DNA from: Comamonas resistens
GTDB taxonomy: Bacteria; Pseudomonadota; Gammaproteobacteria; Burkholderiales; Burkholderiaceae_C
DNA length: 64,000 nt
Assembly: GCF_030064165.1 (NCBI RefSeq)
Contig: NZ_CP125947.1
Location: 3,162,001-3,226,000, forward strand
Reading direction: 5' to 3'
Position numbers and translations under genes: made by a program. Shown here piece by piece: positions 46,759 through 55,451 of the stretch (the first letter of the stretch is position 1; each line of letters starts with the position of its first letter). The notes beneath the pieces are model-generated. The model saw only the letters and a program-made list of their open reading frames with translations. It was not told where the DNA came from and searched no databases.

Positions 46759-47100
46759 GTCTTTCAATCTCGCGTCGTGGGACGCGCCTCTAGAAAACAA
46801 AATGCGCGGACTGGCCGCGCAAACTTGTGAATTGAATCGAATTGTATAAAACGGCCGCGCCTGCAAAGGTGCGCGGACCAGCACCTCAGGCGGTCGGGAG
46901 TACTCCCGTAGAGCTCTGCGTTCGCGGTGTCATAACCTAGGTGCCTTCCTTCCCTGTATCTGCGTCAACGCCGCAAAGCACATGATGGCATCGCGGTTGA
47001 CAGATGAATCCAACCATTTTAACGCGCGCCGCAGATCTGTCTCGGTTTGCGGATTTTGCGGCCTTGCACGTATCGCAGAAGGCGCCCATCACCTTCCATC
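46759..47100. other. thrS leader and intergenic region
   Basis: No gene. It contains a perfect 14-bp palindrome CGGGAGTACTCCCG (46895-46908) about 137 bp upstream of the thrS start and a TATACAAT-like -10 on the minus strand near 46843-46850. The dyad could be an operator or an RNA hairpin in the thrS leader. No T-box features are seen, as expected for a betaproteobacterium. Confidence 0.4.
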
Positions 47101-48438
47101 TCAGCGGCGCTGCGGTACAAGTGGCATGAGCGCCACGTAGCGCTCATCAGTCAAGGTGCGCAAGAAACTCACAAGGTCATCAATGTCCGTATCGGAGAGC
47201 GCCGTAACACTGCCCGGCTTGCGGTTGAGCGGAGGCGAGTTCACGTTCACGTTGTCGTGAAATTCCGGCGCCAGATCATCGAACGTCCCGCTCTTGCCAA
47301 ACCAGCGCACAGGATCTGTCCCGCGCGTGTTGTAGAACTCCATCACCTCGCGCAGTGAAGACAGCGATCCGTTGTGCATAAAGCTCTGGCGGATGGCCGC
47401 ATTGCGCAGGCCCGGCGTGCGCACATAGCCGCACCATTGTCCGGGCTCCGGCCACTTCAGTTTTTTCGCGGTTTCGCACAGGCCGTTGTCGAAATGCCGC
47501 GGATTGCGGTTTTCAACAAGCCTTTTGTTGCGCGGCGCCGCCAGGGCCTCATAGCCGAAATCCGTGAACAGCGAGCGCTCCGGGCGCGAAGCCGTCTCGG
47601 ACACGGTATGGCATGAAGCGCAGTTGCCCTTATCCGGATTCTTGAACAGAGCAAGACCGCGCAATTCAGCCACATCCAGATTTCCCTGACCCCGAATGAA
47701 GCGGTCGAACTTCGACGTGAATGGCGACAGTTCATCCGATTGGAGATAGGCCTGCAGCGAAACGCCCAAAGCATCAAGCAGGGCCTTAGGATCGCTTCTC
47801 ACCTTTTCGCCAAACCGCGGCACGAGCATCTGTGCGACGCCGTTACGCCTGAGGCGCGCGAGCAGGTTTGCCACGCTGCGGTTGTTCATCTCGCGCGGGT
47901 TGAGCAAGGGTGCGCTCACCTGCTCGGCCAGCGAGTCGCTGCTCGCATCCACCATCAGACCGCCGAAAAAGGACGGCACGAGGGCATCGTCGTCCTGATA
48001 AAAATACCGGCGCGGCACATAGCGCGCGTACAGCAGCGAAGGCGCTGCACGCTGGCCAAACTGCCCCGCCCGGCTGCCCAGCGCAGTGCCCGGGCTTTTC
48101 TCGGCATCGCGAAGGCCGCGCCGCAGGTCCGGACCGAATGCACGCGCCGGGTCATGGCAGCTTGCACAGGAGGTCCCCGATGGCTCCGACAGCCGTGTGT
48201 CATGGAACAGCTGCCGCCCCAGCGCGACAAGCTGCGGGTCGGGCGTGAACTTGGCCTGGGTCGGGTCGTAGCGCTGGGCGACCTGCGGTGTAGCTGCAAT
48301 CATCGCCACCACCCTCGCGCCAGCACCCGGAGCGAGCCAGACCCGTGTTTCAGGCACTCCTTGCGCCTGTGCGGCGAAAGCACAAAGCGCCGCCAGCGCG
48401 GTGGCGGCGCCAGACTTCAAAAACAACTGGCCAAGCAT
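47101..48438 (-). CDS. Di-haem cytochrome c peroxidase (MauG/CcpA family)
   Basis: 445 residues with a signal peptide (LKSGAATALAALCAFAAQAQG). Two haem-attachment motifs: CASCHDPARAF (about residue 95) and CASCHTVSE (about 270). QLFHDTRLSEPSGTSC and SFMHNGSLSSLREVMEFY are standard flanking blocks. It is a periplasmic enzyme that reduces peroxide with cytochrome c electrons, or oxidises a protein like MauG. Its ATG overlaps the stop of the metallophosphoesterase gene (TGATG), a tight coupling that suggests joint function. Confidence 0.92.
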   Translation of the reverse strand: MLGQLFLKSGAATALAALCAFAAQAQGVPETRVWLAPGAGARVVAMIAATPQVAQRYDPTQAKFTPDPQLVALGRQLFHDTRLSEPSGTSCASCHDPARAFGPDLRRGLRDAEKSPGTALGSRAGQFGQRAAPSLLYARYVPRRYFYQDDDALVPSFFGGLMVDASSDSLAEQVSAPLLNPREMNNRSVANLLARLRRNGVAQMLVPRFGEKVRSDPKALLDALGVSLQAYLQSDELSPFTSKFDRFIRGQGNLDVAELRGLALFKNPDKGNCASCHTVSETASRPERSLFTDFGYEALAAPRNKRLVENRNPRHFDNGLCETAKKLKWPEPGQWCGYVRTPGLRNAAIRQSFMHNGSLSSLREVMEFYNTRGTDPVRWFGKSGTFDDLAPEFHDNVNVNSPPLNRKPGSVTALSDTDIDDLVSFLRTLTDERYVALMPLVPQRR

Positions 48439-49904
48439 CAGGGCGTCAGAAAGCCGGTCTTGTCGCAGCTGAGCGAGTAGCCTTCCTGCAGGCAGGTGGC
48501 CAGCAGTTTTCCATCGGCCGTATAAGCCTTGAAGCTCCAGCCGGTCGAAGGCTTGGCGCGATGCTCCATCAGCAGGAAGCCGAAGCTCGCATGGTGCGAG
48601 ATATGGTCGACGATGGCACCGGGTGCGGGCACCACATCCGCACCCAGCGGATCGGGCAGAGCCACGTCGAGGTTGTCGCCCGCCGTGCCGCTCACGATTG
48701 TCGCGGTCTGGCCGCTCTTGAAGCTGATGGCCTGGAAGTCATGCACATGGCCGTGCAGTGCCAGGTTCACGCCAGGCGGATAGTAGGCCTGCGCATACAG
48801 GCTGGTCATCACGGACTGCATGAACGGGTTCGCCTGCGCCGGCTTGGCTCCGGCAATGGGGGCGAAGGCAAGAATGGGGTGATGGTTGGTGAAGATGCTG
48901 TTGGCCACACCGCCCTTCGCGGCGAGGGTTGCCACCTGCTGGAATTGCTTCTGGTAGATCGCAAACTGCGTGTCTTCAGGCTTGAGCGCTGCCTTGCCGT
49001 TCTTGGCCGAATCGAACACGATGACCTGCGAGTCGCTGCCAAGCTTCACGGCATAGGGATCGCTGTAATTGGCCGTCGCGTCGTTCGCGGCAAGGTCGCA
49101 GGAGCGCGCATCGCTGAACGGCTGCGGATCGAGGAAGCGGAACCAGCCCTGGCCGGCGCGTGCGCACTCCTCATGGTTGCCACGCACCATGACCCAGGGA
49201 GCCTTGGCAAGCAGCTTGGCCGCAGGCTTGAACAGATCGGCCTGCCAGGTATCCCAGCCATAGCCCCAGGGGCTGTTCTTGCAGCCCGCGACGTCAGGCG
49301 GACAGGCGTTTTCGCGATAGTGGTAGTCACCCACATGCAGCACCAGATCGGGGCTGAAGGCCGCCGCGGCATTCGCCACCTTCTCGAAAGGCCAGGCCGC
49401 CGTGTCGCCGCAGGCCTGCCATGCGTTATCGGCCTTCTTCAGGCGGCAGCCGCTATCGCCAAACACGACGATGCGTTGAGGATCCGCCTTGGGCAGAGGC
49501 AATGACTGACCGGCAACGCTCACGTCCTTCGCGCTCGCAGGCAAGGTCTGCTCGCACACGCTGACCGGGAAAGTCGAAGGCTTGGAATCCTCGGGAGCGC
49601 TTGCCGTGGGTCGCAATGCCGGATTGCTCGGCGCCACACGCAGCGACATGCGCGAGACATTGCCATCCACCGAAATCTGCGGACAGGCGGCCTGCGCACC
49701 ACCGGACACTGGCGGTACGTAATTGGTGATCACGCGCGCAATGGCCTCATTCTTGGTGCCGACCATGACAAAGGCCGACTGGATATAGCCCGAACGGCTG
49801 GCTTCATCGGCATCCGAGCCTCCGCATCCATGCAGGGCCAGCAATGCGGCTGCGGATGCCAGGGTGAATCCGCCCAGATAAATTGTGCGTTGTTGTGTGT
49901 TCAT
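48438..49904 (-). CDS. Lipoprotein metallophosphoesterase
   Basis: 488 residues. The lipobox LLALHGCGG places the Cys at about residue 27. The calcineurin-like domain has VVFGDSGCR (about 147), LHVGDYHYR (about 190), VRGNHEEC (about 240), FTNHHPIL and HGHVHDFQ (about 390), covering the di-metal ligands. It is an exported phosphatase or phosphodiesterase anchored to a membrane. A candidate Pho box lies about 67 bp upstream, fitting phosphate-starvation control. Confidence 0.9.
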   Translation of the reverse strand: MNTQQRTIYLGGFTLASAAALLALHGCGGSDADEASRSGYIQSAFVMVGTKNEAIARVITNYVPPVSGGAQAACPQISVDGNVSRMSLRVAPSNPALRPTASAPEDSKPSTFPVSVCEQTLPASAKDVSVAGQSLPLPKADPQRIVVFGDSGCRLKKADNAWQACGDTAAWPFEKVANAAAAFSPDLVLHVGDYHYRENACPPDVAGCKNSPWGYGWDTWQADLFKPAAKLLAKAPWVMVRGNHEECARAGQGWFRFLDPQPFSDARSCDLAANDATANYSDPYAVKLGSDSQVIVFDSAKNGKAALKPEDTQFAIYQKQFQQVATLAAKGGVANSIFTNHHPILAFAPIAGAKPAQANPFMQSVMTSLYAQAYYPPGVNLALHGHVHDFQAISFKSGQTATIVSGTAGDNLDVALPDPLGADVVPAPGAIVDHISHHASFGFLLMEHRAKPSTGWSFKAYTADGKLLATCLQEGYSLSCDKTGFLTP

Positions 49905-49970
49905 TGATTGTTCCGTGAGGCTTTGACTTCAGCTCTCTTTTCTGAAGGCCCACGGAGCTTATGAACGGAT

Positions 49971-50004
49971 CGTGACGCGTTGGTGACTTCAACAGTCCTG
50001 TGAC
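49971..50004 (-). promoter_or_regulatory. Candidate Pho box upstream of the metallophosphoesterase
   Basis: On the minus strand three GTCAC pentamers occur, the two nearest the gene spaced exactly 11 bp (49972-49976 and 49983-49987). PhoB boxes are GTCA-type direct repeats with 11-bp period. The match is partial and there is no test of function. Confidence 0.5.
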
Positions 50005-50027
50005 GGCAACTGCGCTTGCGCGCACGC

Positions 50028-50059
50028 AAAAAAGCGCCCGAGACTTTCGCCCCGGGCGC
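50028..50059 (-). terminator. Terminator of aceA
   Basis: On the minus strand GCGCCCG and CGGGCGC pair and are followed by six T. Confidence 0.88.
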
Positions 50060-50098
50060 ATAACCCACTTTTTACTACCTAGACAGATTGACCAATGT

Positions 50099-51430
50099 TC
50101 AGTGGAACTGCTCCTCTTCGGTGGAGCCGGTCAGCGCCTTCACGCTGGAAGAGCCACCTTGAATCACGGTGGTCACGTCATCGAAATAACCCGCGCCCAC
50201 TTCCTGCTGGTGCGACACAAAGGTGTAGCCCTTGTCGCGAGCGGCGAATTCAGGCTCCTGCACCATGTTCACATAGTGCTTCATGCCTTCGCCGCGGGCA
50301 TAGGCATGGGCGAACTGGAAGCTGTTGTACCAGTTGATATGGATGCCGGCCAGTGTGATGAACTGGAACTTGTAGCCCAGGGCAGACAGCTCGTCCTGGA
50401 AGGAGGCGATCTGGCTGTCGTTGAGGTTCTTCTTCCAGTTGAACGAAGGCGAGCAGTTGTAGCTCAGCAGCTTGCCGGGGCAGGCGGCATGCACGGCCTG
50501 GGCGAACTCGCGGGCAAAGCCGATATCGGGCACGCCGGTTTCGCACCACACCAGGTCTGCATAAGGTGCGTAAGCCACGCCGCGGCTGATGGACTGCTCC
50601 AGGCCGTTCTTGACGCGGTAGAAGCCCTCTTGCGTGCGCTCGCCGGTCAGGAAGGGCTTGTCATTGGCATCGTGATCGCTGGTGATCAGGTTGGCAGCTT
50701 CCGCATCGGTACGGGCCAGAATAATGGTGGGCACACCCATCACGTCAGCGGCGAAGCGCGCTGCAATCAGCTTTTCGCAGGCTTCCTGCGTGGGCACCAG
50801 CACCTTGCCGCCCATGTGTCCGCACTTCTTCACGGCCGCCAGTTGGTCTTCGAAGTGAACACCGGAAGCACCTGCGGAGATCATGTTCTTCATCAGCTCG
50901 AAGGCGTTGAGCACGCCGCCGAAACCGGCTTCTGCATCGGCCACGATGGGCAGGAAGTAGTCGATGAACTCCTTGTCACCGGGGTTGATGCCACGGCTCC
51001 ACTGGATTTCGTCGGCGCGCTTGAAGGTGTTGTTGATGCGACGCACCATGGTCGGCACCGAGTCGTAGGCGTACAGCGACTGGTCGGGGTACATGGTCTC
51101 GGAAGTGTTGCCGTCGGCAGCCACTTGCCAGCCCGACAGATACACGGCTTCCAGACCGGCCTTGGCCTGCTGCATGGCCTGGCCGGCAGAGATGGCGCCA
51201 AAGGCATTGACGTAGCCCTTCTTGGCATCGCCGTTGATCTTTTCCCACAACTTGGCCGCACCGCGCTGAGCCAGCGTGTATTCAGGCTGCAGGCTGCCGC
51301 GCAGACGCACCACATCGGCAGCGGAGTAACCGCGCTTCACGCCTTTCCAGCGTGGGTTTTGTGCCCAGTCCTTTTCGAGGGCGGCGATTTGCTGTTCACG
51401 GCTCAGTTGCTGGCTCAGAGATTGGGGCAT
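50099..51430 (-). CDS. aceA: Isocitrate lyase
   Basis: 443 residues from the ATG at 51430, which has GGAGTG upstream. The catalytic loop [16 protein letters not shown] (Cys about residue 195) and the ligand blocks GVHFEDQL and [10 protein letters not shown] are diagnostic. It splits isocitrate to glyoxylate and succinate in the glyoxylate shunt, needed for growth on acetate and fatty acids. That fits the acyl-CoA cluster elsewhere in the window. Malate synthase is not adjacent. Confidence 0.97.
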   Translation of the reverse strand: MPQSLSQQLSREQQIAALEKDWAQNPRWKGVKRGYSAADVVRLRGSLQPEYTLAQRGAAKLWEKINGDAKKGYVNAFGAISAGQAMQQAKAGLEAVYLSGWQVAADGNTSETMYPDQSLYAYDSVPTMVRRINNTFKRADEIQWSRGINPGDKEFIDYFLPIVADAEAGFGGVLNAFELMKNMISAGASGVHFEDQLAAVKKCGHMGGKVLVPTQEACEKLIAARFAADVMGVPTIILARTDAEAANLITSDHDANDKPFLTGERTQEGFYRVKNGLEQSISRGVAYAPYADLVWCETGVPDIGFAREFAQAVHAACPGKLLSYNCSPSFNWKKNLNDSQIASFQDELSALGYKFQFITLAGIHINWYNSFQFAHAYARGEGMKHYVNMVQEPEFAARDKGYTFVSHQQEVGAGYFDDVTTVIQGGSSSVKALTGSTEEEQFH

Positions 51431-51572
51431 GGTGCACTCCTTAACGGTTGAAACGGGATGGTTGGTGTTCGTCCTTGGGATCCACTGTACGACGATCAAG
51501 CGTCTTCAATCACTCTTATGTCTTATAAAAGACCATAAATTTATTTCAATAAAATCAAATATTTATTTTTAT

Positions 51573-51611
51573 TTATCACAATATGATAAGTTATTTCTCA
51601 TATTGAGAAAT
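51573..51611 (-). promoter_or_regulatory. Paired palindromes in the AT-rich aceA upstream region
   Basis: TTATCA-CAATA-TGATAA (51573-51589) and ATTTCTCA-TAT-TGAGAAAT (51593-51611) are perfect dyads 3 bp apart, about 140-180 bp before aceA, within a strongly AT-rich stretch (about 51520-51660). They are candidate operators or an H-NS-prone segment. The rest of 51431-51918 holds no gene. Confidence 0.5.
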
Positions 51612-51918
51612 ATTGCCGCACCGCAACATTTAAATTTTTCATAATATGGAAAACAAATCTTGCCTGATGAAAAACCTTGAATCCATATCGCTGCAATTTC
51701 CGCCACTGCCCAGCGAATTAGTTCATCTGAACCATCAATGAAGCAGATTTCGTCAGCATCCTGGGCTTTTCTGCCCAGTGGCAAGCACTGCAATCCATGC
51801 ACTCCAGATCCACTTCTTGTTGATCAGGGTTTGCAAGCCCGAAGGAATGACGGCATCCATCACGGCAACCGCTATGCTTTGTGCCCAAGCCTTATTCCCT
51901 TGTCCAGTCTCATCAGTC

Positions 51919-52833
51919 ATGACCCTAGCGAGCCGCCCTATTGCCTATTTCTGTCTGGGTTTGAGCATGACGCTGGTTGGCAGCTATGTGGCGCTCTCCA
52001 AACCGTTGGCGCTGATTTTTCCTGTCATGCTGCTGGCCTGGCTGCGGTTTGGCATTGGCGCCATTGCCATGCTGGGATGGGTCAAGCGCCCTGCCGACGA
52101 GCCCCCGCTATCCCGTCAAACCCGCTGGCTGCTGTTTTTCGAGTCGTTTTTTGGCAACTTTCTTTTCACGCTCTGCATGATTACCGGCGTGGCGCTGACC
52201 AGCGCCGTCACCGCAGGCGTAACCATGGCGGCCATTCCTGCCGCTGTAGCGATCATGAGCTGGATTTTTTTGCGTGAATCCGTAGCTGCACGCACCTGGG
52301 CCGCCATTGCCCTGGCGGTGCTCGGTATCAGCCTCAACGCCTTGAGCAAGCCGGATACCCCCGGTGCCAGCCTCTCGGCCTCCCAGCCGCTGCTGGGCCA
52401 GTTACTGCTGGTAGCGGCGGTGCTCTGCGAAGCCACTTATGCCGTCATCGGCAAGAAGCTGACCGCCAGCGTCAGCCCCAAACGCATCACCGCACTGATC
52501 AACCTCTGGGGATTTGCCCTGTCTGCACCTGCCGGCCTGTACCTGGCCTGGCAGTTCGACTTTGCACAGGTCACGCTGCCGCAATGGGGCCTGCTGCTGT
52601 TTTACGCCTTGGCCGCCTGCGTCTGGACGGTCTGGCTATGGATGACGGGCCTGAGCACCATCCCAGCCTCTCAGGCTGGCATCTTCACCGTGCTGCTTCC
52701 CATCAGCGCGGCACTGATGGGCATGCTGGCACTGGGCGAGCGCATCAGCGGCATGCAGTCTCTGGCATTTGCGATTGCGCTGACCAGCGTTGTGATTGCA
52801 ACCTGGCCCCAGAGCAGATCAGTCAAGCGCTGA
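51919..52833 (+). CDS. EamA-family (DMT superfamily) transporter
   Basis: 304 residues from the ATG at 51919 (MTLASRPIAYFCLG). Ten hydrophobic helices arranged as two EamA repeats; SKPLALIFPVMLLAWLRFGIG and the second-half WMTGLSTIPASQAGIFTVLLPISA (split here across the family blocks) are typical. Members export amino acids or other metabolites. It is followed closely by a GATAGC palindrome and the convergent RraA gene. Confidence 0.88.
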   Translation: MTLASRPIAYFCLGLSMTLVGSYVALSKPLALIFPVMLLAWLRFGIGAIAMLGWVKRPADEPPLSRQTRWLLFFESFFGNFLFTLCMITGVALTSAVTAGVTMAAIPAAVAIMSWIFLRESVAARTWAAIALAVLGISLNALSKPDTPGASLSASQPLLGQLLLVAAVLCEATYAVIGKKLTASVSPKRITALINLWGFALSAPAGLYLAWQFDFAQVTLPQWGLLLFYALAACVWTVWLWMTGLSTIPASQAGIFTVLLPISAALMGMLALGERISGMQSLAFAIALTSVVIATWPQSRSVKR

Positions 52834-52835
52834 CA

Positions 52836-52853
52836 GCTATCAAAATTGATAGC
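52836..52853. repeat. GATAGC palindrome between EamA and RraA genes
   Basis: GCTATCAA-AA-TTGATAGC is a near-perfect 18-bp dyad next to GCTGACAGCTATC, a half-copy of the AGCTG-AGCGC hairpin family. It may serve as a transcription end between convergent genes. Confidence 0.5.
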
Positions 52854-52861
52854 CACCCGCA

Positions 52862-53368
52862 TCAAGCCATGAGATTGCGGCGGCTGACGACAATACCGTC
52901 CTCGTCCGCATACAACCAGTCGCCGCTGCGCACGGGTACACCGGCGATCTGCACCGCCACATCCCGCAGCCCCTGTCCTTGCTTGACCGTGGGCATGGGG
53001 TTCAACGCCAGCGCGTAAAGGCCTACCGGTGTGGCACCAAGCTCGGCCACATCGCGCACGCAGCCATAGACCAGTACGCCCGCCCAGCCGTTTCTGGCCG
53101 CAGATGCCGCCACATTGCCGCCCACCAGCGCACGGCGCAAGGAACCGCCGCCATCAACGACCAGCACACGCCCCAGCCCCGGCTCGGCCAATGCAGCCCG
53201 AACCAAGCTGTTGTCATCCAGGCACTGAACGGTGCGGACCTCGCCCGCAAAATATGCATGCCCGCCCAGACTGCGAAAAACCGGCGGCAAAACCCGAAAA
53301 TCGCCGCTGTCATCGCTGATCTGGGCATCGCAAAGGTCGCAGGTACTGAAAGCACGGGCATTCGTCAT
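52862..53368 (-). CDS. RraA-family protein
   Basis: 168 residues from the ATG at 53368, which has GGAG upstream. The fold signature LVVDGGGSLRRALVGGNVA (about 93-111) and AYFAGEVRTVQCLDDNS near the N-terminus match RraA proteins. GWAGVLVYGCVRDVAEL is the conserved helix-strand block. Homologues inhibit RNase E or act as 4-hydroxy-4-methyl-2-oxoglutarate aldolases. The aldolase Arg and Asp (GCVRDV) are present, so a catalytic role is possible. Confidence 0.88.
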   Translation of the reverse strand: MTNARAFSTCDLCDAQISDDSGDFRVLPPVFRSLGGHAYFAGEVRTVQCLDDNSLVRAALAEPGLGRVLVVDGGGSLRRALVGGNVAASAARNGWAGVLVYGCVRDVAELGATPVGLYALALNPMPTVKQGQGLRDVAVQIAGVPVRSGDWLYADEDGIVVSRRNLMA

Positions 53369-53657
53369 CACAAACTCCAATCAGAGTGCAGGAAAGAGCC
53401 CGATCTTGCCTTGCTCGCGCCGCCAGTCACTGCACACACGCCAGACAACGCCTACAGAGAGCAACTTTTTCACAACACTCTCGGGGGAAAAACTGTGCAA
53501 AACAGGGTTTCAAGGGCCTATGCGCAACAAATCGAGGCAAAAAAACAGCCTACTAGCTTGGAAGAGCGATTTTTTGCCATTAGCATCAGGTTCAGCCAGT
53601 GGATTGCAGCTGTATTTCGCTGGTGATAAGTCCACTACCCAATTAGGAATAAGCAAA

Positions 53658-53966
53658 ATGGCAACTGCAAAGAAGGCAACCGCTGCAGCACCCGCAGCAG
53701 CTCCCGCCGCTAAGAAGCGCACTCCCAACGCTGCCTTCATGAAACCCCTGACTCCTAGCGCTGCTCTGGCTGCAGTGGTCGGCAAGGATCCCCTGCCCCG
53801 CACGGAAATCATCAGCAAGCTGTGGGTCTACATCAAGGCCAACAATCTGCAAGACGCTGCCAACAAGCGCATGATCAATGCCGACGCAAAGCTCAAGGAA
53901 GTTTTCGGCAAGCCCCAAGTCTCCATGTTCGAGATGGCCGGCCTGATCGGCAAGCACGTCAAGTAA
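53658..53966 (+). CDS. SWIB/MDM2-domain protein
   Basis: 102 residues from the ATG at 53658. An Ala/Lys-rich basic leader (ATAKKATAAAPAAA) is followed by the SWIB fold from about residue 30 (FMKPLTPSAALAAVVG, then LWVYIKANNLQD and INADAKLKEVFG). Bacterial SWIB proteins are likely nucleoid or topoisomerase-associated; the basic tail resembles histone H1-like linkers. Its own promoter region is the 289-bp gap upstream, which shows nothing else. Confidence 0.9.
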   Translation: MATAKKATAAAPAAAPAAKKRTPNAAFMKPLTPSAALAAVVGKDPLPRTEIISKLWVYIKANNLQDAANKRMINADAKLKEVFGKPQVSMFEMAGLIGKHVK

Positions 53967-53986
53967 GCCAAGGCTTGCAGACAAGG

Positions 53987-54011
53987 AAAAAGCTGGCATT
54001 GCCAGCTTTTT
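53987..54011. terminator. Bidirectional terminator after the SWIB gene
   Basis: AAAAAGCTGGCA and TGCCAGCTTTTT make an extended stem with A and T runs between convergent genes. Confidence 0.88.
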
Positions 54012-54041
54012 ATGTTTCCGGGCAGCCTGTTTGCTAGCCGC

Positions 54042-55451
54042 TCAGTACACATCCCTGCGATAGCGGCCCGAGGCCAGCATCGCATCCACCTGTGCCTCGC
54101 CCAGAATGGCTTGCAGCGCCAGATGCACCCCCTGGCCCATGCCCTGCAGGCTGCCACAGACATAGATGGCAGCGCCCCGCTCCACCCAGCGCACCACTTC
54201 CTCGGCCTCACGATTGAGCAACTGCTGCACATAAAGCGACTGCGTGGCATGGCGTGACCAGGCCCGATCCAGGCGGGCAAGATGACCCTGCACCAGCCAG
54301 GTCTGCAGTTGCTCGCCATACAGCGCATCATGCTGCGGGCTGCGCTCACCAAACAGCAGCCATTGGTCGCCACACCCTTGCTGCACGCGTGCACGGATAT
54401 GGCTGAGCAAGCCCGCCAGACCCGAGCCATTGCCCACCAGAATCAAGGGACGCCCGGCGTTCTCGCCCAGGCGAAAGCCCGCATGTTCGCGCACAGTCAA
54501 TGGCAGCACATCGCCCACAGCCATGCCCCGGCACAGCCAGTCGGATGCCAGACCCGGCGAGCCGTCTTCACGCGTGCTCTGGCGTACCAGCAGTTGCAGG
54601 CTGCCATCGGCGGGCGTCGATGCAATCGAATAATCACGCGCGCGCTCGGGATCAGCCGGCACACATAGCGACACCAGATCGCCAGATTGCCACTGCGGCA
54701 ACGCACCGAACTGCGGCTTCCATTCCAGCCAGTAAAGCGGCCCACCCTGGCTGCCGGGATTGAGCAGCTTGCGCTGGCTCAGCACCATGGGCACGGCTGC
54801 CGGCGTCTGCAGCCAATCCTGCGCCGGCGCGCTGACCGGAGCACCGGCTTTCCCCCCCTGCAGGCTCTGGTGCATCTGCGTGACCAGGCCTTGCCAGTCC
54901 TGCAGGCTCTGGCTGTCCATATTGTCGACACAGACCACCTGGCTTCGCGCGCCACAGGCCTGTAGCCACTCATGAACCTGAAGGCCAAAGGCGCAGAACT
55001 GCTGGTATTCGCGGTCCCCCAGTGCCAGTACCAGGCTTTGATGGTTTTGCAGGTCCGGTTGCGAAGCCATCAGACCCTGTACAAATCCCAATGCCTGATC
55101 TGGAGCATCGCCCTCGCCCGTGGTCGACAGCAGCCACAGGCTTTGTGAATACCGGGCCAGCAGCTCGGCGCCGAGCTTTTGCGCAGCCAATAGCCGCACC
55201 TGCAAGCCCCGCTCCGTCAACATGGCGGCCGTGGCGCGGGCCAGTGCCTCGGCCTGGCCCGTCTGGCTGGAATACACCACCAGCACTGCAGGTGCATCGG
55301 TCTTACCCTCTGGCGCGCTGCCCTGGGCCTCGTCGGCCAGACGCTGTTTGCGTACCTTGGCACCGATACCCCAGCACATGCCGGTGTATGCCGCGAGCAG
55401 GCCCATGGCAGCCGAGAGGCGATCGGGCGTCAAAATCCATTCCACTGTCAT
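54042..55451 (-). CDS. Membrane-anchored flavodoxin/CysJ-like reductase
   Basis: 469 residues. One N-terminal hydrophobic helix (LSAAMGLLAAYTGMCWGIG), a flavodoxin domain (VLVVYSSQTGQAEALA at about 56, LLSTTGEGDAPDQALG for the FMN loops), an FAD domain (ARDYSIAST near 275) and an NADPH domain (LILVGNGSGLAGLLSH near 345). It would pass electrons from NADPH through FAD and FMN to a membrane partner, much like the reductase half of PiuB. Its start overlaps the apbE stop by 4 bp. It is the last gene of the iron locus. Confidence 0.87.
   Translation of the reverse strand: MTVEWILTPDRLSAAMGLLAAYTGMCWGIGAKVRKQRLADEAQGSAPEGKTDAPAVLVVYSSQTGQAEALARATAAMLTERGLQVRLLAAQKLGAELLARYSQSLWLLSTTGEGDAPDQALGFVQGLMASQPDLQNHQSLVLALGDREYQQFCAFGLQVHEWLQACGARSQVVCVDNMDSQSLQDWQGLVTQMHQSLQGGKAGAPVSAPAQDWLQTPAAVPMVLSQRKLLNPGSQGGPLYWLEWKPQFGALPQWQSGDLVSLCVPADPERARDYSIASTPADGSLQLLVRQSTREDGSPGLASDWLCRGMAVGDVLPLTVREHAGFRLGENAGRPLILVGNGSGLAGLLSHIRARVQQGCGDQWLLFGERSPQHDALYGEQLQTWLVQGHLARLDRAWSRHATQSLYVQQLLNREAEEVVRWVERGAAIYVCGSLQGMGQGVHLALQAILGEAQVDAMLASGRYRRDVY

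Noticed and set aside
46880..46990. tRNA-like folding upstream of thrS
   Set aside because: The palindrome CGGGAGTACTCCCG suggested a stem, but no acceptor, T-arm or anticodon arm could be assembled.
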